From Ursidibacter arcticus (GTDB lineage: Bacteria > Pseudomonadota > Gammaproteobacteria > Enterobacterales > Pasteurellaceae): a DNA stretch of 42,400 nt. The notes below the pieces were generated by a model. The model did not search any database, was not told the DNA's origin, and was given only the letters and a program-made list of their open reading frames with translations. The stretch is taken from NCBI RefSeq assembly GCF_009761375.1, contig NZ_LEKM01000012.1, positions 1 through 42,400 of the forward strand. The letters run 5' to 3'. Positions 35,962-42,400 of the stretch are shown here, in pieces (within the stretch, counting starts at the first letter, position 1; the number at the start of each line of letters is the position of its first letter). Position numbers and translations under genes: made by a program.

Positions 35962-36473
35962 TATTTCGATCTAGCAATTTGTTTCTTGAGTTTTTGCATT
36001 TTCTCGCGGAAACGTTGGCGTTTAAGTGGAGAAATATGATCGACAAATAATACGCCGTTTAAGTGATCAATTTCGTGTTGAATACAAATGGCTAATAGCC
36101 CATCTGCATCTAGGATAAACTCTTCGCCTTGGCGGTTTAATGCTTTAACAGTGAGTTTTTCTTTGCGTGGAACTAAGGCTCGACAACCTGGGATAGATAA
36201 ACAACCTTCTTCAATGCCTGTTTCACCACTACTTTCTAGAATTTCAGGGTTAATCAGTACGATTTGGTTAGCTTTATCGCCTTCAATATCAATAGTGATA
36301 ACTCGTTTTAATACATTCACTTGTGGTGCGGCTAAGCCAATACCTTCGTGTTGGTACATTGTTTCAAACATATCATCAATAAATTGACGTAATTCGTCAT
36401 CGACTTTATCTACGGGTTGGCAAACGGTTGCCAAATTCTCATCAGGGTAAATTAGTACATCTAATACTGCCAT
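35961..36473 (-). CDS. def: Peptide deformylase
   Basis: Peptide deformylase removes the formyl group from nascent proteins. The ATG at 36473 gives 170 residues beginning [20 protein letters not shown], preceded by GGAG; the longer open frame upstream has no homologous residues. The three motifs are [18 protein letters not shown] (metal Cys) and QHEIDHLNG (metal His pair and catalytic Glu). It is divergent from dprA, a widely conserved neighbourhood. fmt does not follow. A reverse-strand uptake signal overlaps the stop (35953-35961). Confidence 0.96.
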   Translation of the reverse strand: MAVLDVLIYPDENLATVCQPVDKVDDELRQFIDDMFETMYQHEGIGLAAPQVNVLKRVITIDIEGDKANQIVLINPEILESSGETGIEEGCLSIPGCRALVPRKEKLTVKALNRQGEEFILDADGLLAICIQHEIDHLNGVLFVDHISPLKRQRFREKMQKLKKQIARSK

Positions 36474-36580
36474 TTTTACGATCTCCATCGAAAAATTAAA
36501 AATAATTAGTTCGGCTATTCTAGTCTTTTTCTTACTATTAGGGAAACGATAGGCAAGAAAATTACGAAATAGAATAAAAA

Positions 36581-37741
36581 ATGATCGAGACCACGAAATT
36601 ATTAGCATTATTGCAAGTTCCACAGTTGGGAGCCCAAAAAATTGGGCGATTATTAAATGAAGTCGATTTTACAGTGTTTTGTGACTATGACAGAGAACAG
36701 TTACGCCAAATCGGGTGGAATGAAAAACAGATCCAACGTTGGTTTAATCCTGATTGGCGTTGGATTGATACTGCTTTAGCTTGGGCGGAAAAACCACAAC
36801 AGCATTTAATTTCATTATTTGATGTGGAATATCCTTTTCTGCTACGCCAAATTAGTACCGCACCGCCTATATTATTTGTGAAAGGGCAAACTGAAGTGCT
36901 TTCAATGGCTCAAATTGCAATGGTGGGCAGTCGGGATTATTCTCATTATGGAGAATATTGGGCTGGCTATTTTGCTAGTGAGTTAGTCAAAAATCAAATT
37001 GCAGTAACAAGTGGGTTAGCGATAGGGATTGATGGGTTTTGTCATCAGAAAGCACTGGCAGAGAATGGTATAACTATTGCGGTGCTAGGAAGCGGTTTAG
37101 ATCAAGTTTACCCAAGCCGACATAAAAAATTGGCGGAAAATATTGTCGCAAAAGGTGGGGCGTTAGTATCAGAATTTTTTCCTGACCAACCACCGCTCGC
37201 AGAGAATTTCCCAAGACGAAACCGTATTATTAGTGGTTTATCCTTAGGAACACTCGTGGTAGAAGCTACGCTGAATAGCGGTTCATTGATAACTGCCCGA
37301 TATGCCTTAGAGCAAGGTAGAGAAGTGTTTGCCTTACCCAATAGCGTGCAAAATCCGTATAGTCAGGGGTGCCATAAATTGATTAAAGATGGGGCATTAT
37401 TGGTTGAGAGTATCGACGATATTTTGGAAACGATTGCATATCAACGACAAGATAGTGTAATGAATAGAGTGACCCAACCTTCATTATTTTCGACGGAACA
37501 AGCGGTCAGTTCTACTCAAGAATTTACACATTTGCCTGCTTCACCACCACTTGCAAAAAATTTGCCTAATCTCACCGCTTGCCAACAACAGCTACTGGCT
37601 CAAATAGGGCTTGAGCCCATTAGTATTGATGATCTCGCCAAAGCGTGTGGAATGGGTATTGACAATGCGTTAATTGAATTGCTTAATTTAGAGCTACTTG
37701 ATGCTATTAAACAGGTTAGTGGGGGATATGTAAGGTGTTAG
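36581..37741 (+). CDS. dprA: DNA-processing protein DprA (Smf)
   Basis: DprA loads RecA on incoming single-stranded DNA during natural transformation, a trait of this family. The 386-residue protein has an N-terminal helical domain, a Rossmann-like core with '[11 protein letters not shown]' and '[18 protein letters not shown]', then '[20 protein letters not shown]' and '[20 protein letters not shown]'. A C-terminal winged-helix domain follows ('[18 protein letters not shown]'). A perfect uptake signal lies in the linker (37498-37506). A 12-C tract begins 8 bases after the stop. Confidence 0.95.
   Translation: MIETTKLLALLQVPQLGAQKIGRLLNEVDFTVFCDYDREQLRQIGWNEKQIQRWFNPDWRWIDTALAWAEKPQQHLISLFDVEYPFLLRQISTAPPILFVKGQTEVLSMAQIAMVGSRDYSHYGEYWAGYFASELVKNQIAVTSGLAIGIDGFCHQKALAENGITIAVLGSGLDQVYPSRHKKLAENIVAKGGALVSEFFPDQPPLAENFPRRNRIISGLSLGTLVVEATLNSGSLITARYALEQGREVFALPNSVQNPYSQGCHKLIKDGALLVESIDDILETIAYQRQDSVMNRVTQPSLFSTEQAVSSTQEFTHLPASPPLAKNLPNLTACQQQLLAQIGLEPISIDDLAKACGMGIDNALIELLNLELLDAIKQVSGGYVRC
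37498..37506 (+). repeat. DNA uptake signal sequence
   Basis: Perfect ACAAGCGGT followed by C inside dprA, itself a transformation gene. Confidence 0.8.
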
Positions 37742-37748
37742 ATTTATT

Positions 37749-37760
37749 CCCCCCCCCCCC
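37749..37760. repeat. Poly-C tract, 12 bases
   Basis: Twelve consecutive C lie just after the dprA stop. Tracts of this length are prone to slipped-strand length change. It lies in no intact reading frame that I can support, between dprA and a decayed lipoprotein tail. Confidence 0.9.
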
Positions 37761-37764
37761 ATTA

Positions 37765-37857
37765 CTATCTATATTTCCCTAATTCTTCAACTGCTTCTTC
37801 TGCAAGTGTCAGCATTCCTCTGTATTTAGAATAAATGCTACATTTGTTTGAGTTATT
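37765..37857 (-). pseudogene. Possible remnant of an EexN-like gene
   Basis: A minus-strand frame bounded by stops encodes 'NKCSIYSKYRGMLTLAEEAV' followed by EELGKYR and a stop. This resembles the end of the lipoprotein at 37905-38180 ('NYKSGLLTEERLKELGKK'). There is no start or signal peptide in the frame. It is probably the 3' end of a lost second copy. Confidence 0.45.
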
Positions 37858-37904
37858 TTAATGTTGATATTGAATTATCTATATAGGTAAAAATCCCCTA
37901 TTTG

Positions 37905-38180
37905 TTATTTTTTACCTAATTCTTTTAATCTTTCTTCAGTTAAAAGTCCGCTTTTGTAATTATCTAATAAACCATTGGCACGTTTTACATTATTGCAAGT
38001 ATGCTTATTGTCTAACTTTCCACTTTTACAATCATTTAAGACTGAATTTAATAAAGGTTCATTTGTTAAATAATCGTAAATGGTTTTTGGTTCTTCCTTG
38101 CAAGCAGTAATACCAGATACAGCTAATACACAAGTAACGATACTTGCAATTAAACCTGATGATTTTGTTTTATTTTCCAT
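37905..38180 (-). CDS. EexN-like small lipoprotein
   Basis: The 91-residue precursor has a lipoprotein signal with the lipobox SGITAC (Cys27) and a mature part of about 65 residues: 'KTIYDYLTNEPLLNSVLNDC', then 'KHTCNNVKRANGLL'. The pattern Y-YL-NxxL-xxxLxxC-x(n)-C-NxxxA is that of EexN-type entry-exclusion lipoproteins, usually found on conjugative plasmids and integrative elements. No conjugation genes are near, so it is either a relic or a relative with another task. AAGGAG precedes the ATG. It is divergent from an XRE regulator with shared twin operators. Confidence 0.65.
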   Translation of the reverse strand: MENKTKSSGLIASIVTCVLAVSGITACKEEPKTIYDYLTNEPLLNSVLNDCKSGKLDNKHTCNNVKRANGLLDNYKSGLLTEERLKELGKK

Positions 38181-38202
38181 TTTTTTCTCCTTAGAATATA
38201 TT

Positions 38203-38251
38203 TTGAACCTAAAACAGGTTCAATTATAACTCGCACCTAAAATAGGTGCAA
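38203..38251. promoter_or_regulatory. Divergent promoters with twin 17-bp operators
   Basis: GAACCT-AAAAC-AGGTTC (38205-38221) and GCACCT-AAAAT-AGGTGC (38233-38249) are two inverted repeats with the shared core ACCTAAAAYAGGT, centres 28 bp apart. Plus-strand promoter: TTGAAC (38203-38208), 16 bp, TATAAC (38225-38230). Minus-strand promoter: TTGCAC (38251-38246), 17 bp, TATAAT (38228-38223). Each operator overlaps or abuts an element of both promoters, so one regulator could control both genes. The XRE protein next door is the obvious candidate. Confidence 0.75.
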
Positions 38252-38502
38252 TGAAAAATTTAAGATTATCTATTCATTCAGAAGAATATGTTTGGTTACG
38301 ACAACATTTGATTAACCGACGTATTGAATTGCAACTTTCTCAACGAGCATTATGTGAAAAAATGGGCGTGGTTTCTTCTTTTGTTGGGAAAGTAGAAACT
38401 GGAGATAGAAGGCTAGATATATTTGAATTTATTGCATATTGTGAAGGATTAGAGCTTAATCCCATTGAAGTAATACAGGATATTCAACGCAAGTTTGGAT
38501 AA
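38251..38502 (+). CDS. XRE-family helix-turn-helix regulator
   Basis: This 83-residue single-domain DNA-binding protein has the helix-turn-helix within 'LQLSQRALCEKMGVVSSFVG' and 'KVETGDRRLDIFEF' (about residues 28-61). Size and layout resemble C proteins of restriction-modification systems and small element-borne repressors, but no restriction or methylase gene is adjacent. The ATG lies one base after operator 2, and the predicted transcript would have a very short leader (about 14 bases) without a Shine-Dalgarno, so translation may be near-leaderless. Likely autorepressed. Confidence 0.88.
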   Translation: MKNLRLSIHSEEYVWLRQHLINRRIELQLSQRALCEKMGVVSSFVGKVETGDRRLDIFEFIAYCEGLELNPIEVIQDIQRKFG

Positions 38503-38510
38503 TAGAAAAA

Positions 38511-38533
38511 GTAGGACGCTATAAACGTCCTAC
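38511..38533. terminator. Terminator between the XRE gene and fumC
   Basis: GTAGGACG (38511-38518) and CGTCCTAC (38526-38533) form a perfect stem with a seven-base loop. On the minus strand it is followed by TTTTT, so it best fits the end of fumC. It may also end the XRE transcript. Confidence 0.75.
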
Positions 38534-38562
38534 AATATTATTTTAGTTATTAGAGTTGTTGA

Positions 38563-39957
38563 TTACTTCAAACTTCCAACCATATCTTCAGGGCGAACCC
38601 ATTCATCAAATTGCTCTGCAGTCACTAATCCTAAGTTAATGGCTTCTTCTTTAAGTGTAGTACCATTTTTATGTGCTGTTTTAGCAATTTTCGCTGCATT
38701 TTCATAACCAATGTGGGTATTTAATGCAGTAACAAGCATTAGTGATTGATCTAATTGTTGTTTAATGCGTGGGTGGTTTGGTTCAATACCAATAGCGCAA
38801 TGTTCATCAAATGAAACGCAAGCATCTGCTAATAGTTGTGCCGATTGTAAGAAGTTATATGCCATAACTGGTTTATACACATTTAATTGGAAATGACCTT
38901 GTGTGCCAGCAAAGGAGATCGTAACGTCATTACCTAGTACCTGAGCACAAACCATTGTCATTGCTTCACATTGAGTTGGGTTTACTTTACCAGGCATAAT
39001 TGATGAACCTGGTTCATTTTCAGGAATTAAAATTTCCCCAATGCCAGAGCGAGGGCCTGATGCTAATAGGCGTACATCATTGGCAATTTTGTAGAGAGAG
39101 ACTGCAAGCTGTTTTAATGCACCGTGGGTTTCAACAATCGCATCGTGAGTGGCGAGTGCTTCAAATTTATTTTGTGCAGTAACAAAAGGTAATCCTGTAA
39201 ATTTGGCAATATAGTCAGCCACTTTTACATCATAGCCTTTTGGTGTGTTTAAACCTGTACCGACAGCTGTTCCCCCTAAAGCGAGTTCAGCAAGATGCGG
39301 TAAGGTATTTTCAAGGGCTTTAATACCAAATGCGAGTTGTGCTGCATAAGCGGAAAATTCTTGGCCTAATGTAAGAGGGGTTGCGTCCATTAAGTGAGTA
39401 CGGCCAATTTTTACTACATCTTTAAAGGCTTCAGCTTTATCTGCTAAGGTTTTTTGTAAGCGTTTAACACAAGGAAGTGTATGCTCTACAACTTTTTTGT
39501 AGGCTGCAATGTGCATTGCGGTTGGGTAAGTGTCATTTGAAGATTGTGATTTATTTACATCATCATTTGGGTGGATAATGGATTTTTCACCTAGTTTTCC
39601 CCCATTTAAAACGTGAGCACGGTTTGCCACAACTTCATTCACATTCATATTGGATTGTGTGCCCGAACCAGTTTGCCAAATTACTAATGGAAATTCATCA
39701 TCTAACTTATTTGCTAAAATTTCATCACAAGCGGTTGCAATTAAATCACGTTTTTCAACGGGTAATACGCCTAAATCGTGGTTTGCATAGGCTGCTGCTT
39801 TTTTTAAGTAGCCAAATGCTTCAATAATTTCAGCTGGCATTGAGCCTTCAGGACCGATTTTAAAGTTGTTACGAGAACGTTCAGTTTGTGCAGCCCAGTA
39901 ACGATCTGCTGGTACTTTCACTTCGCCCATTGTGTCTTTTTCAATACGGAATTCCAT
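38563..39957 (-). CDS. fumC: Fumarate hydratase class II
   Basis: FumC is the iron-independent fumarase interconverting fumarate and malate in the citric-acid cycle. The 464-residue sequence contains the superfamily signature '[17 protein letters not shown]' near residue 317, '[20 protein letters not shown]' near residue 97, and the catalytic-region '[17 protein letters not shown]'. TAGGAGAAATT precedes the ATG. A CRP/FNR-like site and competing leader helices lie upstream. A perfect uptake signal is within the gene (39727-39735). Confidence 0.97.
   Translation of the reverse strand: MEFRIEKDTMGEVKVPADRYWAAQTERSRNNFKIGPEGSMPAEIIEAFGYLKKAAAYANHDLGVLPVEKRDLIATACDEILANKLDDEFPLVIWQTGSGTQSNMNVNEVVANRAHVLNGGKLGEKSIIHPNDDVNKSQSSNDTYPTAMHIAAYKKVVEHTLPCVKRLQKTLADKAEAFKDVVKIGRTHLMDATPLTLGQEFSAYAAQLAFGIKALENTLPHLAELALGGTAVGTGLNTPKGYDVKVADYIAKFTGLPFVTAQNKFEALATHDAIVETHGALKQLAVSLYKIANDVRLLASGPRSGIGEILIPENEPGSSIMPGKVNPTQCEAMTMVCAQVLGNDVTISFAGTQGHFQLNVYKPVMAYNFLQSAQLLADACVSFDEHCAIGIEPNHPRIKQQLDQSLMLVTALNTHIGYENAAKIAKTAHKNGTTLKEEAINLGLVTAEQFDEWVRPEDMVGSLK
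39727..39735 (+). repeat. DNA uptake signal sequence
   Basis: Perfect ACAAGCGGT inside fumC. Confidence 0.8.
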
Positions 39958-40069
39958 AATTTCTCCTAAAAGTCATAGTTAAATGTTACGAGTAAACTAG
40001 AAAATAGTAGCATTGAGCAGATTAGAAAGGAATGCTCAATCTGCATACCTTTCATATTTTTGTCTATTT

Positions 40070-40085
40070 TGTGATATGGATCATA
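40070..40085. promoter_or_regulatory. CRP- or FNR-like site upstream of fumC
   Basis: TGTGATATGGATCATA matches the CRP pattern TGTGA-N6-TCACA at nine of ten positions. Its core TGAT-N4-ATCA also fits an FNR site. It lies about 115 bp before the fumC ATG and 54 bp before the corA 3' end, so fumC is the likely target. Confidence 0.5.
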
Positions 40086-40138
40086 ATTTTGACTGGTTTG
40101 ATAGAGTTGTCAAAATGAAGAACTTTAGTATATCGACT

Positions 40139-41113
40139 TTACAACCACCCTTTCCGTTTAAAATAAAGATAAGGGGTAGTGGCAGCACAGATCATTAAGC
40201 CGATTGCCATTGGGTATCCATATTGGAAATGTAGCTCAGGCATAAACTCAAAGTTCATTCCATAAGTCGATGCAACAAGTGTTGCTGGTAGGAACATAAC
40301 TGAAACCAATGAGAAGAATTTCATTATTCGGTTCTGTTCAATGTTGATGAAACCCATTGCAGCTTGCATTAGAAAGTTTACCTTTTGGAACAATGATTCG
40401 TTATGCGGTTGAAGGGATTCAATGTCTCGCATAATGTCGCGTGCCTGTTCTAGCTGGTTATTTGGTAAACGCGTTTTGCGTAATAAAAAGCTTAAGGCTC
40501 GCTGGGTATCCATCAAACATAAACGTACTTTAGAACTCATATCTTCCAACTCTGTTAAATCGGATAGTGCATCATCAAATTCAGTACCGTTTCTTTTTTC
40601 TTTTTCACTTTTATCTTGAGTGTTTAATACGACTCGGCTTAACTTTTCCAAATCTGCATAGATATTTTCAATCACGTCCGCTAATTGCTCAATTTTGGTT
40701 TCAAATAAATCAAGTAATAATTCATAGGCATTACCATCGATCATTTTTTCCCTGCGTGATCGCATTCGGTATAAGCGGAAAGCGGGTAGATCTCGGTCTC
40801 GTAAGGTAAATAAACGCCCATCACGAATGGTAAAGCCAACGGTGGCAATATCTGCATAGTCATCATCATCTAAGCAGTAAAAGAATGAGTGAAGATGTAA
40901 TCCATCTTCGTCTTCAAAAAAACGAGCAGAGGCTTCTAGGTCTTCTAATTCTCGCTCTTCGGCAAGGGTTTGATCTAAACGTTTTTCGAGAACTGTACGC
41001 TCTTCATCACTTGGATCAACAAGATCTATCCAAATGGCGTCGTTTAATGTGTTTGGGTTGGTTTCATCAACGCTGATTAGGCGATCGTTATTTAACGAAA
41101 AAGCTCTGATCAT
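40139..41113 (-). CDS. corA: Magnesium/cobalt transporter CorA
   Basis: CorA is a pentameric inner-membrane Mg2+ channel of the 2-TM-GxN type. The 324-residue protein has a long cytoplasmic alpha/beta N-terminal domain, a helical stalk, then two C-terminal membrane segments. The pore motif GMN is in '[20 protein letters not shown]' near residue 284, and the basic tail KRKGWL is at the C-terminus. TTAGGAGTATGAA precedes the ATG. The leader is long (about 170 nt) and has possible alternative helices. Confidence 0.95.
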   Translation of the reverse strand: MIRAFSLNNDRLISVDETNPNTLNDAIWIDLVDPSDEERTVLEKRLDQTLAEERELEDLEASARFFEDEDGLHLHSFFYCLDDDDYADIATVGFTIRDGRLFTLRDRDLPAFRLYRMRSRREKMIDGNAYELLLDLFETKIEQLADVIENIYADLEKLSRVVLNTQDKSEKEKRNGTEFDDALSDLTELEDMSSKVRLCLMDTQRALSFLLRKTRLPNNQLEQARDIMRDIESLQPHNESLFQKVNFLMQAAMGFINIEQNRIMKFFSLVSVMFLPATLVASTYGMNFEFMPELHFQYGYPMAIGLMICAATTPYLYFKRKGWL

Positions 41114-41318
41114 TTCATACTCCTAATAAATGGTATGAGGCGATGAACACAAATGAACAAAAATAAGATACTGAACAGACCGACTCTCGTCGGCAAAAGG
41201 AACTTTGGACGAGGGGAAATTAACAAACTGATGAGTATCGACTGTGACTGTCCAAAATGCTGTATCCTCAAGGTGAAAAAAACGAGCGAATGGTAACGAT
41301 TTAGCCCTTAGTCGTCAA
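41114..41318 (-). promoter_or_regulatory. corA promoter and leader
   Basis: On the minus strand TTGACG (41318-41313), a 17-bp spacer and TACCAT (41295-41290) form a plausible promoter, giving a leader of about 170 nt. The leader contains two competing stems: CCGAC/GTCGG (41180-41184 with 41189-41193) and CTCGTC/GACGAG (41186-41191 with 41208-41213). I found no ATG-initiated leader peptide. Mg2+ control by leader structure is known for other Mg2+ transporter genes, but whether it applies here is inference. Confidence 0.4.
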
Positions 41319-41333
41319 GGAATTATCTGAATA

Positions 41334-41385
41334 AGCGGTAGGATTTACGATAAATTTTGCAAAAGATTTGCGAAATCTTACCGCT
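41334..41385 (-). terminator. USS-core hairpin after the DUF5718-like gene
   Basis: AGCGGTAGGATTT (41334-41346) pairs with AAATCTTACCGCT (41373-41385) with one G-U pair. It lies 11 bp after the stop of the minus-strand gene. The loop contains ATTTTGCAAAA typical of paired uptake-signal terminators. Confidence 0.6.
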
Positions 41386-41395
41386 AGTCGTTGTA

Positions 41396-42229
41396 TTACT
41401 TCACATATTGAATAAGAGCAGAAATATTTTGTGCAAATTGTTCATTTTGTGCCATTTCGACAATTTGTTGATGTGAATACTGCTCTCGAGGATAAACTAC
41501 AACAATACTAGTATCGCCTTTTTGTAAGAAATTATGTTCGCCAAAATCAGTATAGCGTGTTGCGCCGATACTAATAACCGCTTTGGTTGGGTAATCTGCT
41601 TGTTGTAGCAGTTCGGCAATATGGTTCATTGGGCCTTCATCAGGTTGATTATTCATTCTATCTACAATCCAATCTAATAATTTTTGATGAAAGTAACTAT
41701 AACCAACAGTTTGGCTATCAACGCCATACTCATTTAGCTCGCCGTTACGTTTATGAAAGCAAGCGATATTGTAATTATCTAAGTTCCCGCCTTGGTTAAA
41801 ATGATCCAATGCAATAAATGTATTGGAAAGCCCTTTAGAATTTTCTCCCCAATTTTTCTTCTCACAAATTTTACGAGCATTTGGTCGGCGAATGGAACAA
41901 TCGTTGTAAGCAGCAAAATGCGTTGGCGTTAGGGCAATAACCTTTTTATCTGAATACTCAATATCGCAAATCAATGCAACTTCAGGTTCGATTTGTAAAT
42001 GATCCGCATCATTGGGAAAGGTAATGGTGTCAGCTGATAGTGGGTAAGTGGCAAGAAAGCGGTAGGTTTCAGATAATGTTTTACTAGGAACATAAAAAGG
42101 AAAGATTGCTTTAGGTTGAATTGCTTCGGCTGTTTTTACTTGTAAGAAATCAGCCGCTTCTCCTGCTTGTTCTAAATGCCCTGCAAAGTTGCCTGCAACG
42201 CCTAAGCCGATGAAATGTTGGTTTTGCAT
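41396..42229 (-). CDS. DUF5718-like protein, fumarylacetoacetate hydrolase-like fold
   Basis: The 277-residue soluble protein opens 'FIGLGVAGNFAGHLEQAGEA', which I associate with the DUF5718 family. 'LQIEPEVALICDIEY' near residues 78-92 looks like the metal-binding E-x-E strand of the fumarylacetoacetate hydrolase superfamily, and 'PTHFAAYNDCSIRRPNARKI' follows where that fold has conserved residues. The substrate is unknown. AAGGAATTTTT precedes the ATG. It is flanked by non-coding stretches on both sides and is probably monocistronic. Confidence 0.65.
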   Translation of the reverse strand: MQNQHFIGLGVAGNFAGHLEQAGEAADFLQVKTAEAIQPKAIFPFYVPSKTLSETYRFLATYPLSADTITFPNDADHLQIEPEVALICDIEYSDKKVIALTPTHFAAYNDCSIRRPNARKICEKKNWGENSKGLSNTFIALDHFNQGGNLDNYNIACFHKRNGELNEYGVDSQTVGYSYFHQKLLDWIVDRMNNQPDEGPMNHIAELLQQADYPTKAVISIGATRYTDFGEHNFLQKGDTSIVVVYPREQYSHQQIVEMAQNEQFAQNISALIQYVK

Positions 42230-42400
42230 AAAAATTCCTTATTAATTTAAGTTAAGAAAAAAGCAGTTGCATAATACTGCGAATTGAATAAATAAAATAG
42301 AATTATAAATAATCATTTTGTTCTGTTTTTCACCAAGCGGTCGTTTTTTTAAAGTTTTTTGCAATTTTTCTGAAAAAAACACTTGCGTTGTTTTCGGATT
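42230..42400. other. Non-coding end of the window with USS and promoter-like sequence
   Basis: No gene is visible. CAAGCGGTC (42334-42342) is a near-perfect uptake signal. The last 45 bases are A/T-tract rich and end 'CACTTGCGTTGTTTTCGGAT', which looks like an UP element and -35 region of a strong promoter directed out of the window. Confidence 0.35.

Noticed and set aside
37749-37820. A short frame beginning ATG at the poly-G run on the minus strand
   Set aside because: It is about 20 codons, antisense to the dprA 3' end, with no homology or ribosome binding site.
38203-38502. Restriction-modification controller (C protein) system
   Set aside because: The size of the XRE protein and the twin operators fit, but no methylase or endonuclease gene is adjacent.
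1-42400. tRNA, rRNA, CRISPR arrays and known riboswitches
   Set aside because: I looked in the intergenic stretches for cloverleaf arms, regularly spaced repeats and known aptamer cores and saw none I could support.

Overview
The window is chromosomal DNA from a member of the Pasteurellaceae (Gammaproteobacteria). The gene content is that of a gammaproteobacterium of this family. The DNA uptake signal scattered through the core genes is the ACAAGCGGT type of the Actinobacillus pleuropneumoniae / Mannheimia side of the family, not the AAGTGCGGT type of Haemophilus influenzae. Base composition is AT-rich throughout. The species cannot be fixed from the sequence alone. I saw no rRNA, tRNA, CRISPR array, insertion sequence or integrase.

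Layout. 1-6.5 kb: rpsT and murJ diverge, then murQ, a satP-type acetate carrier, potD and brnQ, all on the minus strand. 6.5-18.6 kb: a lone cytochrome b561 gene on the plus strand, then a long minus-strand run of housekeeping genes: fabG, fabD, queH, ispB, corB, ypjD, yggU, yggT, yggL, trmB, a MazG-like gene, fabH, lpxB and cpdA. 18.6-26.6 kb: an accessory region around mutL. 26.6-28.8 kb: metJ, yhdT and panF on the plus strand. 28.8-36.5 kb: pepO, amtB, glnK, hldD, a glutathione-S-transferase-like gene, a methyltransferase and def on the minus strand. 36.6-42.4 kb: dprA (plus), a small lipoprotein/XRE-regulator pair, fumC, corA and a DUF5718-like gene.

The part worth attention is the mutL neighbourhood. 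Two unrelated families of predicted inner-membrane proteins are repeated on both sides of mutL, all on the minus strand. Family A (five copies, about 164-171 residues, probably four membrane segments) shares a signature around 'ID-YL-G-IGL-S--RPF-SK---NYVA'. Family B (three tandem copies of about 205 residues, with N-terminal membrane segments and a soluble C-terminal domain containing 'TPEEW') includes one copy that looks chimeric and carries a one-base frameshift. Two decayed family-B fragments, a diverged second copy of the last 88 bp of mutL, and a 56-bp promoter-bearing repeat present on both sides of mutL show that the locus has grown by duplication and recombination. I saw no uptake signals in the accessory stretches. 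I do not recognise either family. Small, diverging, tandem membrane proteins with no enzyme motif are what an orphan immunity-gene array can look like, but this is only an inference.

A second compact unit sits between dprA and fumC. An EexN-like lipoprotein gene and an 83-residue XRE regulator are transcribed divergently from overlapping promoters containing two near-identical 17-bp inverted repeats, with a decayed second lipoprotein tail and a 12-C tract next to dprA.

Regulatory sequence is readable in several places: tandem Met boxes and a promoter before metJ, USS-containing hairpin terminators, a perfect 13-bp inverted repeat between rpsT and murJ, a hairpin just ahead of the glnK ribosome binding site, and leaders with competing helices before corA and fumC.
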